DNA of 40,904 nucleotides. Origin: Actinomycetota bacterium. GTDB taxonomy: Bacteria > Actinomycetota > Acidimicrobiia > Acidimicrobiales > Ilumatobacteraceae. How positions within the stretch are numbered: position 1 is the stretch's first letter; every line of letters begins with the position of its first letter. Location of the stretch: positions 1 to 40,904 of the forward strand of contig VFZD01000006.1 of the NCBI GenBank assembly GCA_016871295.1, written 5' to 3'. The notes beneath the pieces were generated by a model that searched no databases, had not been told where the DNA came from, and saw only the letters and a list, made by a program, of their open reading frames with translations. A program made the translations under genes and the position numbers. Shown in pieces: positions 24,386-33,449 of the stretch.

Positions 24386-25875
24386 ACATTTGCGGGTTTT
24401 CGAGTTTTGACGAGCACGATTGCGAAGAGGGCGATGAGCAGGCCGGCGATGAATGGACCGTCGCCGATTATCGAATAGACGGTTCGGCCAGTTCGCAGCG
24501 GCACATCGATGATCGATGTTTGACCGACACCGATCGGCACCCGATTCGTGATTCTTCCCGACGGCTCGATCAGCGCACTGAAGCCCGTGGTTGCCGCTTG
24601 CACCACATACCTGCCCGTTTCACGCGTGCGCAACGAATTCGCCGCGAGTTGCTGGGTTTGCAGCACGGTGCCCGTGAAAGTCGAACCGTTCGTCGGGTTG
24701 AGCAGAACTTGACCACCCGCTTCGACACCGCTGTTTGCGCGACCGGCAAAAAATGCCTCCCATGAGATCACTACGGCGACTTTTTCGCCCTTGACTTCGA
24801 GAATCGCCGGTTCGTTACCCGCCACCGCATCGTTCGGAACTTGATCCATCGGGGCACCAATCGCGCTGAGCACCCTGCGCAGACCGACGGGGACATATTC
24901 GCCGAAGGGCGCGCGACGAACCTTGTCGTAGCGAGAATTGATTTCACCTGTTGGTCGAACCACGAGTTGGGCGTTGGTGAACTGGTTTGGCCCAGCGTCC
25001 TCGGTGATGCCGACGATGAATTCGGCGTTCAAGCGTCGCGCTTCGGCGAGGATCTCCTCGTATTCGACGCTGGAAACGAATTTGGCGACATCGATGACGT
25101 TCTCGGGCCAAAGCACAGCGTCCAGTTGGTCGCCGACTTCGAGAGTTTTTGTGACCGCCAAGTGGCGGTCGACCGCGTCACGCGCCCGGGTATTGATCGC
25201 CAACACGCCCTGAGGCCCGCCGCCTTGCACGATCGCCAAGCGCAAGTTTTCACCCGTGTTCTTGACGGGCGAGATGTTCAGCGCAAGAAGAATCAAGCAA
25301 CCGAGCGCCACAGCCAGACAAAACACAGTTGGTCGTGATTCACGATGATCGAAGTGGGCACGAATGGTCGCCGCGGTCTGCAAGACAAACCAAGTCGTCA
25401 AGACGGGGCCACCCAAGGTGGCAATTGAGGCGAGCCATGTTTGCGAAATTGCGATCGGAATCGTGGCCAGGGGTACGCCGCCAAACGGAACAGAAAACCG
25501 CAACGCTTCGGCCAAACAATGGGCAATTGGTCGAGACAACACGGGGTTGCCGACCCGACCAGCGACGGCCGCGGCGATGCCGTGTAATGTCGCGAACAAG
25601 AACACCACTATCAGATAACCGGGCGCGGTGAGCCACCACATCCACGACATGCCGAGGCTGAACCACGGCGCCGCAAAGAGCATGCCGAGTGCGAAAAGTT
25701 CGCGAGTGCTCGTCGTCGCGTTGGATATCGCGAAAAAAACGGCGATCCCCAAGATTGCCAGCGGCCACCAACCCCACGGGGGCAAGCTGAAGCCGACGAG
25801 TATTCCGCAAACAAGTGTGCCGAGTTTTCGTCCGCGGCGTGATTTCATGGACGCCAATTTGTTCAACACGCGCAA
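24382..25875 (-). CDS. lnt: Apolipoprotein N-acyltransferase homologue with Cys-to-Ser nucleophile
   Basis: A 497-residue membrane protein with the Lnt layout: about six N-terminal transmembrane helices (to about residue 200), a nitrilase-like domain (about 212-465) and a final helix. Lnt transfers an acyl chain from phospholipid to the N-terminal Cys of lipoproteins. The triad positions are Glu258 (LWPENV), Lys318 (YDKVRR) and, where E. coli Lnt has the nucleophilic Cys, Ser371 (VVISWEAFF; codon TCA at 24763-24765). Glu326 (FGEYVP) and Glu373 are kept. No cysteine occurs after residue 193. The enzyme is either inactive, altered, or uses Ser. Start at 25875; an in-frame ATG at 25848 is also possible. 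It lies 7 bases after the M48 protease gene. Confidence 0.88.
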   Translation of the reverse strand: MRVLNKLASMKSRRGRKLGTLVCGILVGFSLPPWGWWPLAILGIAVFFAISNATTSTRELFALGMLFAAPWFSLGMSWMWWLTAPGYLIVVFLFATLHGIAAAVAGRVGNPVLSRPIAHCLAEALRFSVPFGGVPLATIPIAISQTWLASIATLGGPVLTTWFVLQTAATIRAHFDHRESRPTVFCLAVALGCLILLALNISPVKNTGENLRLAIVQGGGPQGVLAINTRARDAVDRHLAVTKTLEVGDQLDAVLWPENVIDVAKFVSSVEYEEILAEARRLNAEFIVGITEDAGPNQFTNAQLVVRPTGEINSRYDKVRRAPFGEYVPVGLRRVLSAIGAPMDQVPNDAVAGNEPAILEVKGEKVAVVISWEAFFAGRANSGVEAGGQVLLNPTNGSTFTGTVLQTQQLAANSLRTRETGRYVVQAATTGFSALIEPSGRITNRVPIGVGQTSIIDVPLRTGRTVYSIIGDGPFIAGLLIALFAIVLVKTRKPANV

Positions 25876-25882
25876 TGACTCG

Positions 25883-26776
25883 TCACCTGAACGGGTCGTC
25901 GGTGCGGAGCAAAACTTTCAGATTGAAAATTCGCTCGCGCGCCGGCGGATGAGATGAAACGATCAATGCATTGTCGGGTTTGAGGTCGCCGGTCTCTGCG
26001 TCGTCGGCGACATGTTTGAGGGCCGCCAAAAGTTCATTGCCGAAACCCATCCGCACCACCCGATGGTCGGCTTGAAACTCTGAAGCGTGGCCTACGGCGC
26101 TGCTCAAAGCTTGGGCGACAAGCAGGCCGGCGACGAACATCGACGAGATCACGGTGAGAGCCGAGGCGACGAGCAGACCAAAAAACCTCAGCGCGGAAAA
26201 TTTCGACGAGAATGCGTTCGAGACTCGCTCTGCGAACCTCTGCAATGCGAAACCCAGGCGCGCGAGCAAAAGAATCGGCAGGCTCAACCATTGGGCGATG
26301 GTCAAAGCGACCGTGTGCGAGCCGAGGTGGTGACTCAATTCGTGCGCCAGAACACCCGCCAATTCATTTTCATCCAGTTCGTTGATCGCGTAGGACGAGA
26401 CAACGACGAGATGTCCGCCCGAGGCGAATGCGTTGATCTCGTTGCTGTCGACCACCGCCAAGACGAAACTTTCGCCGGTGACATGATTTGCCTGTGCGAC
26501 CCGACGCCACGACTTGTGCAAGATCGCCGCCTCTTTTGTCGAGGGTTTGCGGGCGTTGAGCAATCGCGAGAGGAACATCCGCTGGATCGACCTCGAGAAT
26601 AGAACCACGCCGAGAGCCAACGATGCGAACGCAAACAGCGGGTATGAGACGTCGGTGAACCGCCAGAACGGAAGCCAAAAAATCGCGATTGCGATCAGCC
26701 AAATCGGGATCAGTGCGGCGACGGGTGCCAGTGCGCTGATCGCCGCCGAGTCGATTTGGCGCCGTGCGGTGGACAT
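25883..26776 (-). CDS. M48-family membrane metalloprotease (HtpX-like)
   Basis: A 297-residue membrane protease. Two hydrophobic N-terminal helices lie at about residues 18-36 and 46-62. The zinc motif HELSH is at 145-149 (LAHELSHHLGSH), and the third ligand Glu233 is in ASEFQADHR. Two more hydrophobic segments lie at about 155-175 and 197-222. The NAFASGGHLVVVSSYAI segment before the motif is typical of M48. HtpX enzymes cleave misfolded membrane proteins in quality control, with the active site facing the cytoplasm. It is the first gene of a minus-strand run reaching 20485 and is divergent from lgt. Confidence 0.9.
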   Translation of the reverse strand: MSTARRQIDSAAISALAPVAALIPIWLIAIAIFWLPFWRFTDVSYPLFAFASLALGVVLFSRSIQRMFLSRLLNARKPSTKEAAILHKSWRRVAQANHVTGESFVLAVVDSNEINAFASGGHLVVVSSYAINELDENELAGVLAHELSHHLGSHTVALTIAQWLSLPILLLARLGFALQRFAERVSNAFSSKFSALRFFGLLVASALTVISSMFVAGLLVAQALSSAVGHASEFQADHRVVRMGFGNELLAALKHVADDAETGDLKPDNALIVSSHPPARERIFNLKVLLRTDDPFR

Positions 26777-26851
26777 CCATTAAGTAGACCAGCAAAAAGC
26801 GCGAGAAGGCAACCGAGCCCCGATTTGGGCGCAACAACTAACCTGAAAACG

Positions 26852-27655
26852 ATGTTGTCGGTGATTCCGAGTCCGTCTGCGGGTTCGCTCGAACTCGGTC
26901 CGTTGAAGTTCAACGCCTACGGATTGATGATTGCTCTCGCCGTGCTCGCCGCGGTTTGGTTGTCGAAGAAGCGGTTCGGTGATCGCGGAATCGGCAAACC
27001 CGAAGATGCCGGATCGATCGCGATGGTCGCCGTGCCGATCGGCATCGTCGGCGCGCGTCTGTACCACGTGCTCACCGATTGGGAGAAGTTCGATGGTCGG
27101 TTGATCGACACGATCAAAATTTGGCAGGGTGGACTCGGAATTTGGGGAGGTATCTCGGTCGGGGTCGTCGCCGGGGTGTTCGCGGCAAAGGCGAGGCAGA
27201 TGCCGGTCGCCGCAGGTCTGACATGCGTCGCACCGGCGTTGGCGCTCGCGCAGTCGATTGGTCGATGGGGAAATTGGTTCAATCAGGAACTCTTCGGAAA
27301 ACCCACCGATCTGGTGTGGGCTCTGCAAGTTTCGGCGGCAAAAGCGCAAGCCGCCGGCTTCGAGGCGGGAACAACTTTTCATCCGACGTTTCTCTACGAA
27401 TCGATTGGCTGTCTTGTGATCTGCCTTGGTTTGCTCAAGGCCGATAAGCGGTGGCGCTTCAAGGACGGAACATTGTTCGCGATGTATGTCGCGGCATACA
27501 CATTTTTGCGGTTCTTCGTCGAGTCGCTGCGCATCGATTCGACGAAAAATGTCGGGGGTTTGCGTCTTAATCAGTGGACATCGATCGTCGTGTTCGCATG
27601 CGCCGTGATCTATCTGGCGGCTTCGAACAAGAAATCTGGATCACGGCAGGCTTAG
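26852..27655 (+). CDS. lgt: Prolipoprotein diacylglyceryl transferase
   Basis: A 267-residue multi-pass membrane enzyme that attaches diacylglycerol to the lipobox Cys of prolipoproteins. Motifs: FNAYGLMIALAVL near residue 22, VPIGIVGARLYHVLTDW, the IWQGGLGIWGG loop (the Trp form seen in actinobacteria instead of the E. coli His), and the signature SIGRWGNWFNQELFGKPTDL. RFFVESLRID near the end carries the second essential Arg. The ATG at 26852 fits the family N-terminus; the frame is open to 26756 but that part is not conserved-looking. The gene is near the lnt homologue but in the opposite direction, and just upstream of gatC (43-base gap). Confidence 0.95.
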   Translation: MLSVIPSPSAGSLELGPLKFNAYGLMIALAVLAAVWLSKKRFGDRGIGKPEDAGSIAMVAVPIGIVGARLYHVLTDWEKFDGRLIDTIKIWQGGLGIWGGISVGVVAGVFAAKARQMPVAAGLTCVAPALALAQSIGRWGNWFNQELFGKPTDLVWALQVSAAKAQAAGFEAGTTFHPTFLYESIGCLVICLGLLKADKRWRFKDGTLFAMYVAAYTFLRFFVESLRIDSTKNVGGLRLNQWTSIVVFACAVIYLAASNKKSGSRQA

Positions 27656-27698
27656 CGAACCGACTTCGCTGATTGACTTCGCTCATAGAATTGTCGTC

Positions 27699-28001
27699 GT
27701 GACCGAGAAAATTTCCCGAGAAACGGTGATTAAGGTTTCGCGTCTGGCGCGGCTGAGTCTGGGCCCGGAACAAGCCGAAAAAATGACGGCACAACTCGCC
27801 GGCATGCTCGAGCATTTTCGCGACATCGACGCGCTTGATCTCGCGGGGGTCGAGCCGATGACCCAGCCGTATCCGATCAAAAACGTGTTGCGCGAGGATG
27901 TCGAAGTCGAGTCATTGAACCGTGAAGAAGTTCTGGGTCAAGCCCCCGCGGCCGAGAGCGGTCGATTCAGGGTGCCACCGATAATCGGATTCGACGTTTA
28001 A
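27699..28001 (+). CDS. gatC: Asp/Glu-tRNA amidotransferase subunit C
   Basis: A 100-residue GatC with the typical pattern: VIKVSRLARLSLGPEQAEKM, then LDLAGVEPMTQP and the C-terminal LREDVEVESLNREEVL and FRVPPIIG. GatC wraps around GatA and stabilises the GatA-GatB contact in the complex that converts Glu-tRNA(Gln) or Asp-tRNA(Asn) to the amidated form. It starts with GTG at 27699, and gatA follows 3 bases after its stop. Confidence 0.95.
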   Translation: MTEKISRETVIKVSRLARLSLGPEQAEKMTAQLAGMLEHFRDIDALDLAGVEPMTQPYPIKNVLREDVEVESLNREEVLGQAPAAESGRFRVPPIIGFDV

Positions 28002-28004
28002 CCG

Positions 28005-29420
28005 ATGAAAAAACTTGTTGAAATTGTCGCCGGTGTCGGCGGTGGTTCGTTGACGGCAACAAGTGTCGTCGAAGAACACCTCGACCGAATCAGAACGCGA
28101 GACGGCGAGATTCACGCATTCAATCTGGTCACCGCAGACCAGGCCCGAAAAGATGCGGCGAAAATCGACGCCGATATCAAGGCGGGCAAGAAAGCGGGCC
28201 CGTTGGCCGGCGTGCCGATCGCGCTCAAAGACAACATGTGCACGCGCGGTGTCGAGACCACTTGTTCGTCGAAGATCTTGCAGGGTTGGAAACCCCCATA
28301 CGACGCGACGGTAGTCGGCAAACTTCGTGAGGCCGGGGCGGTGATCGTCGGCAAGACGAATCTCGACGAGTTCGCGATGGGTTCGAGCACCGAAAACTCG
28401 GCGTTCGGGCCGACGAAAAATCCGCTTGATGTTTCTCGCGTTCCCGGTGGTTCGAGCGGGGGAAGCGCCGCCGCTGTCAGCGCGGGCTTCGCCGCGGCGT
28501 CGTTGGGCAGCGACACGGGGGGCAGCATTCGTCAACCGGCCGCACTCTGCGGTGTGGTCGGCGTCAAGCCGACATATGGCACCGTCTCGCGCTACGGGTT
28601 GGTCGCATTCGCCAGCAGCCTCGACCAGATCGGCCCGTTCACGCAAGATGTGCGCGACGCCGCGACTTTGCTCGAAGTGATCGCGGGCCACGACCCGCTC
28701 GACTCGACTTCGATTCCGCAACCCGCCATTTCGTTGGTCCCGGTGCTCGATCACGGGGTCAAGGGCATGCGAGTCGGCCGCGTCACTGATTTGCCCGAAG
28801 GCTGCGAACCAGACGTGCTCGAACGACTCGAGGCGGCGTTTGACGCGTTGCGAAACGCCGGGGCGACGATCGTCGATGTCGAGTTGCCATCTCTGCAATA
28901 CTGCCTCACTGCCTATTATCTGATCGCGCCCGCGGAGGCGAGCAGCAATTTGGCCCGCTACGACGGCGTTCGTTACGGCAACCGAGTCGACGCCCCCGAT
29001 TTGAACGCGATGTATGCGGCGACCCGCGAATCTGGTTTCGGCGAAGAAGTCAAGCGTCGCATCATGCTCGGTACTTACGCACTTTCTGCGGGTTACTTCG
29101 AAGCCTATTACGGCAAGGCGTTGAAAGTGCGCCGCTTGATTTACGATGATTTCGCGCGCGCATACACGAAAGTTGACGCGATCTTGACGCCGACTTCGCC
29201 ATCGGTGGCGTTCAAGTTCGGTTCAAAAACCGACAATCCATTGGCGATGTATTTGTGCGACGTGTTCACGATTCCGACCAATTTGGCCGGCCACCCCGCG
29301 ATGAGCGTGCCGTTCGGGTTGGGTGCCGATTCGATGCCCGTCGGCATTCAAGTTTTGGCCACGACCTTGGGTGAACAGTCGATGTTCAAGGTGGCGGCCG
29401 AACTCGAGCGGGCATCATGA
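28005..29420 (+). CDS. gatA: Asp/Glu-tRNA amidotransferase subunit A
   Basis: A 471-residue amidase-signature enzyme that releases ammonia from glutamine for tRNA amidation. The Ser-cis-Ser-Lys triad is visible: Lys75 (PIALKDNMCT), Ser150 in VPGGSSGGSAAAV, and Ser174 in GSDTGGSIRQPA. These are each four lower than the S. aureus numbers, as I recall them. The tail contains TNLAGHPAMSVPFG, also typical of GatA. The stop overlaps the gatB start (ATGA at 29417-29420), giving the contiguous order gatC-gatA-gatB. Confidence 0.97.
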   Translation: MKKLVEIVAGVGGGSLTATSVVEEHLDRIRTRDGEIHAFNLVTADQARKDAAKIDADIKAGKKAGPLAGVPIALKDNMCTRGVETTCSSKILQGWKPPYDATVVGKLREAGAVIVGKTNLDEFAMGSSTENSAFGPTKNPLDVSRVPGGSSGGSAAAVSAGFAAASLGSDTGGSIRQPAALCGVVGVKPTYGTVSRYGLVAFASSLDQIGPFTQDVRDAATLLEVIAGHDPLDSTSIPQPAISLVPVLDHGVKGMRVGRVTDLPEGCEPDVLERLEAAFDALRNAGATIVDVELPSLQYCLTAYYLIAPAEASSNLARYDGVRYGNRVDAPDLNAMYAATRESGFGEEVKRRIMLGTYALSAGYFEAYYGKALKVRRLIYDDFARAYTKVDAILTPTSPSVAFKFGSKTDNPLAMYLCDVFTIPTNLAGHPAMSVPFGLGADSMPVGIQVLATTLGEQSMFKVAAELERAS

Positions 29421-30859
29421 GCGAAAATCCTGTCTTGCCGAATGGCTGGCAACTTGTCGTCGGTCTCGAAGTGCATGTCGAGTTGGCCACCAAAACAAAA
29501 TTGTTCAGTGCGAGCGTCAACCGGTTCGGTGACGAGCCAAACACAAACATCGACCCGATAACGCTGGGTTTGCCCGGGGCTCTGCCGGTTCTCAACAAGC
29601 ATGCCGTCGAACTGGCGATGCGAATCGGCCTGGCTTTGAACTGCAAGATTCGGCCCTGCGCATTTCATCGCAAAAATTACTTCTACCCAGACCTGCCGAA
29701 GGCATATCAGATCACCCAATACGATCACCCGTTGAATGTCGACGGTTTTTTGATGTTGCCGGGCGAGGTGCGCATCGGTATCGAACGCGCCCATCTCGAA
29801 GAAGACACGGGCAAATCAGTGCATTTTGGTGGATCATCAGGTCGCATTCATGGCAGCGACTATTCGTTGCTCGATTACAACCGTGCCGGCGTGCCGCTTG
29901 TCGAGATTGTCTCGCGTCCGGATATTCGAACCTCGGAGCAGGCCCGGCAATATGTGGCGGAGCTGCGCGCGATTTTGCTGGCCGTCGGGGCGAGCGACGC
30001 CAAAATGGAGGAAGGCTCGATGCGCTGTGATGTCAACGTCTCGGTGCACAGGTTCGGCACGCCGTTTGGCACGCGATGCGAGATCAAGAATGTGAACTCG
30101 ATTCGCTCCGTGGGTCGGGCGATCGATTACGAAGCGCGTCGTCAGGTCGAGTTGATCGAGGGCGGCGGTGTCGTGCGTCAGGAGACTCGTCACTGGGACG
30201 ACGCATCGGGTCGCACCGAGACGCTGCGCACCAAGGAAGACGCCGACGACTACAGATATTTTTTGGAGCCAGATTTGGTGCCGCTCGTACCTGAGCAATC
30301 GTGGATCGACCAGGTGCGTCTAGCCTTGCCACCGTTGCCCGCGGCACGACGCGAGATGCTGGCGGAACTTTGTGGCGTCGACAAGAACGGCGAGTCGGCG
30401 ATCGTCGTCGTCGAACGCGGACAAGACGATTATGTTCGCGAGGTCATCGCCAACGGTGGCGACCCGCGACGCTCGGTTGTCTATGTGCAACAGGCTTTCG
30501 CCGAACTCGGCCCGAAACCCAGGGTGCCGGCAAAAGATTTGGCGGCGCTGACGATTCTCGAACGCGACGCAAAAGTAACTTCGACCCAGGCCAAGACTTT
30601 GCTCACCGAATTGATCGAAGCCGGCGGCGGAGATGTCGCGGCGATGGCCGCCAAACGCGGTTTTGAAGCGCTCGACACGGGCGCGCTCGAAGCGATGGTT
30701 GACGCCGCGATCGCCGCCGAGCCGGGGGCGTGGAAGAAATATTGCGACGGCGAAGAGAAGGCTCTCGGGGCACTCGTCGGCGCGGTCATGAAGGCCTCAA
30801 AGGGCAAGGCCGACGGCAAAGCCGTGACGGCTTTGCTTCAGGCGAAAGCCAGCGCCTGA
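29417..30859 (+). CDS. gatB: Asp/Glu-tRNA amidotransferase subunit B
   Basis: A 480-residue GatB, the kinase subunit that phosphorylates the misacylated tRNA and binds it. Signatures: GLEVHVELATKTKLF at residues 15-29, LGLPGALPVLN, FHRKNYFYPDLPKAYQITQY, IERAHLEEDTGK, LLDYNRAGVPLVEIVS, and MRCDVNVSV. The C-terminal helical and YqeY-like domains (from about residue 300) recognise the tRNA. The 3' end overlaps the convergent ABC ATPase gene by 22 bases. Together with GatC and GatA it suggests that this organism makes Gln-tRNA and/or Asn-tRNA indirectly. Confidence 0.97.
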   Translation: MSENPVLPNGWQLVVGLEVHVELATKTKLFSASVNRFGDEPNTNIDPITLGLPGALPVLNKHAVELAMRIGLALNCKIRPCAFHRKNYFYPDLPKAYQITQYDHPLNVDGFLMLPGEVRIGIERAHLEEDTGKSVHFGGSSGRIHGSDYSLLDYNRAGVPLVEIVSRPDIRTSEQARQYVAELRAILLAVGASDAKMEEGSMRCDVNVSVHRFGTPFGTRCEIKNVNSIRSVGRAIDYEARRQVELIEGGGVVRQETRHWDDASGRTETLRTKEDADDYRYFLEPDLVPLVPEQSWIDQVRLALPPLPAARREMLAELCGVDKNGESAIVVVERGQDDYVREVIANGGDPRRSVVYVQQAFAELGPKPRVPAKDLAALTILERDAKVTSTQAKTLLTELIEAGGGDVAAMAAKRGFEALDTGALEAMVDAAIAAEPGAWKKYCDGEEKALGALVGAVMKASKGKADGKAVTALLQAKASA

Positions 30860-31872
30860 CCGGTAACTCGCAGCGCGACATCTGCACCGACCGTGGGCAG
30901 AAGTCGGGCGTGCAAACGAGCGATGACAATTTCGTCGTTGGGCAGTCGCACGTCGATTTCTCCGTCGTGCCCGTAGAAGCGCGAGGCGATCACTCGTCCG
31001 CGCGGTGAGGTCGCCGTCGGGGCGTCGTCAAGTTCGATCTGTTCGGGGCGCACGATGACCGTGACTTCGCCGACCACCTGTTGTGCCAGCGGCAATTCTC
31101 CCATCGCGCAAGCGACCGTTGTGCCGCTTGCGCGACCGCGTAGTTGCACCGCCTCGCCGACGAACTCGGCGACGGCCTGGGTGGCAGGCGATCGATAGAG
31201 CTCGACCGGGGCGCCGCGCTGCACGATGCGACGATCGAGCATCACCGCCACATGGTCGGCACACGACAGTGCCTCTTGCTGATCGTGCGTCACCCAAAGC
31301 GCCGTCGCTCCCGAGCGACGCAATGCTTCCACGATCTCTGCGCGCACACTCATTCGCAGAGCGGCGTCGAGTGAGGCAAAGGGCTCGTCCAACAACACGA
31401 CCGACGGATTCGGGGCCAGAGCCCGCGCCAAGGCGACACGCTGTTGCATGCCGCCCGACAATTCTTCTGGTCGTTGATCGGCGCATTGGGCGAGACCAAC
31501 AAGATCAAGCAAATGGCTCGTGCGTTCACGCGACTCGCGCGAGCGGCGTTGTTTCAAGCCAAACGACACATTGTTCGCCACGCTGAGATGCGGAAACAGA
31601 GCGCCCTCTTGTGGCACGAGACCAATACCGCGATGTTCGGCGGCAACCAGTGAAACACCGTCGCGTGCGACATCTCGACCACCGACGACGATACGGCCAC
31701 CCTGCGGGGTCTCGAAGCCGCAGATGACGCGCAGCAACGTGGTCTTGCCCACGCCCGAGGGCCCGAGTAGGGCGGTGATCGTGCCGGGTTCAACGACGAA
31801 GCTAACGTCGTCGAGCACCGTGGTTTCACCAAAGCGGTGCGTTACACCGACCAGTTCGAGCGCGGCGGTCAT
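30838..31872 (-). CDS. fbpC: ABC transporter ATP-binding protein (ferric iron type)
   Basis: A 344-residue ATPase of the FbpC/PotA class. Walker A GPSGVGKTTL is near residue 36, the Q-loop is in VPQEGALFPHLSV, the signature is LSGGMQQRVALARAL, Walker B is VVLLDEPFASLD, and the H-loop is WVTHDQQEAL. A C-terminal TOBE-like regulatory domain follows (from about residue 240). It energises import together with the permease and binding protein encoded just upstream on the same strand (43-base gap to the permease). The symbol is by analogy with FbpABC. The substrate is inferred from the operator and the binding protein. Confidence 0.88.
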   Translation of the reverse strand: MTAALELVGVTHRFGETTVLDDVSFVVEPGTITALLGPSGVGKTTLLRVICGFETPQGGRIVVGGRDVARDGVSLVAAEHRGIGLVPQEGALFPHLSVANNVSFGLKQRRSRESRERTSHLLDLVGLAQCADQRPEELSGGMQQRVALARALAPNPSVVLLDEPFASLDAALRMSVRAEIVEALRRSGATALWVTHDQQEALSCADHVAVMLDRRIVQRGAPVELYRSPATQAVAEFVGEAVQLRGRASGTTVACAMGELPLAQQVVGEVTVIVRPEQIELDDAPTATSPRGRVIASRFYGHDGEIDVRLPNDEIVIARLHARLLPTVGADVALRVTGQALAFA

Positions 31873-31915
31873 GCGGTTTTCACACTCGAAATCGGCGATT
31901 CATCGTGCAACCCAT

Positions 31916-33442
31916 TTACCGAGCAACCTTGGCGACTGCGACATGCGAAAGTAGCGCAGTAGGCAGCGCCGCGAGAAACATGAGCGCTACAGCGTACGGG
32001 CCGACGGCGCCGAAGTCGCTGACCACGCTGTATTTCCAAATGCTGGTGGCGAGTGTCTCCACCGAAGTGGGTCGCAGAATCAGCGTGGTTGGCAGTTCTT
32101 TCATCGCACCCAGCACTGCCAATGCACCACCCGCGGCAATACCCGGAGTCGCCAACGGAATCGTCACGCGAAACACGGTGGCCATGCGCGACACGCCGAG
32201 ACTTCGCGAGACATCTTCCAACGCAACTCGGGATTGTTCAATTGAGGTTCGCACCGCTCCGACGACCAATGGCAGAAAGATGATTACTTGACCAAAGACG
32301 AGCAGCGGCACCTGCTGATACAGCGGTCGTACGAGGTTGATCCCCAGGTAAACGACCGACAGCGCGACCACGATGCCCGGTAGCGAGTGCGTGACGAAAA
32401 CGGCGCCTTCGGTGACGTTCGCGAGATGTCCCTTGAATCTCGCAAGGAGAATGCCGACCGGCAGGGCAAGGAGCAAGGTCGCCAGTCCGGTCAAGAAGCC
32501 AATCCAAAACGAAGACATGATCGTTTCCAATACCGCCGACCAGTCGGTGATCGCGGTTCCGTTGCGAGTCCAACTTATTGAACTCACCAACGGCACGCCA
32601 ATCCCGAAACCGATAGATGTGAGCGCGACGATCAGTGCCGGAGCAACGAGTGTGAACGGCGCACGTCGCACCGACGAGCGTGCCGTGCCGGCACCGATTC
32701 TTTGGGTAACGCGCGTGCGGAAACGCCGCTCGAGCAAGATCAGGAGCAACGCCAGCGCGACGAGCATCAGCGCGAGCGTGGCCGCGCGCGCCGGGTTGAA
32801 TCCTGCGCGGTATGCCCCGTAGATCACCCACGTGAAGGTCTCGAGTCGCATCGCCGCCACCGCACCGAAGTCGCTCACGACATACAACGCCACCAGCAAA
32901 GAGCCCGCCCAGATGGCCGGTGCGACTTGTCGCAGCGTCACCCGCACGAGGGCGGACTGCGCGCTGACGCCGAGCGAACGAGCCACGTCTTCGAGCATCG
33001 GGTCGGCGCCGCGCAACATCGCGGCGACTGGCAGCATCACATACGGGTAACTGGCGAGGGTCAAGACGACGCTGGCACCGAGGAATCCACTCATCGTTGG
33101 GATCCACGAGACCCAAGCGAACGCCGAAAGATAAGAAGGGATGGCGAGGGGCATTGCGAGCAATATCAACCAAACGGGACGCAGCGGAAGTGATGAACGG
33201 ACCACCAACCAGGCGTTGATCGTGCCGACAATCGCGCACGCCGCGGTGACGACGAGCGTCAGCAAAAGTGTGCGAATCAGCAAGATCGTCGTGCGCGAGA
33301 CGATGACCTCGCGTACTGCGGCGTCAACGCCACGCGAGAGGCTGGCGTCGAAGAGATAGATCAGCGGCACAATGGCCACGACTGCCGCGAGCAACGCCGG
33401 CGCCGCAATCGCGACGGGTGCCCGCAGTAGTCGTGTCATCAC
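31916..33442 (-). CDS. fbpB: ABC transporter permease, fused FbpB type
   Basis: A 508-residue permease with about twelve membrane helices. It consists of two fused BPD_transp_1 modules, as in FbpB/SfuB/AfuB. Each half carries an EAA-like coupling loop: MLEDVARSLGVSAQSALVRV in the first and ALEDVSRSLGVSRMATVFRV in the second, both followed by P-rich segments. A GTG (33442) and an ATG (33439) are alternative starts. It begins 7 bases after the binding-protein stop. This fused form is typical of ferric iron importers, although thiamine and some phosphonate or sulfate systems look similar. Confidence 0.88.
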   Translation of the reverse strand: MMTRLLRAPVAIAAPALLAAVVAIVPLIYLFDASLSRGVDAAVREVIVSRTTILLIRTLLLTLVVTAACAIVGTINAWLVVRSSLPLRPVWLILLAMPLAIPSYLSAFAWVSWIPTMSGFLGASVVLTLASYPYVMLPVAAMLRGADPMLEDVARSLGVSAQSALVRVTLRQVAPAIWAGSLLVALYVVSDFGAVAAMRLETFTWVIYGAYRAGFNPARAATLALMLVALALLLILLERRFRTRVTQRIGAGTARSSVRRAPFTLVAPALIVALTSIGFGIGVPLVSSISWTRNGTAITDWSAVLETIMSSFWIGFLTGLATLLLALPVGILLARFKGHLANVTEGAVFVTHSLPGIVVALSVVYLGINLVRPLYQQVPLLVFGQVIIFLPLVVGAVRTSIEQSRVALEDVSRSLGVSRMATVFRVTIPLATPGIAAGGALAVLGAMKELPTTLILRPTSVETLATSIWKYSVVSDFGAVGPYAVALMFLAALPTALLSHVAVAKVAR

Positions 33443-33449
33443 TGAGTGC

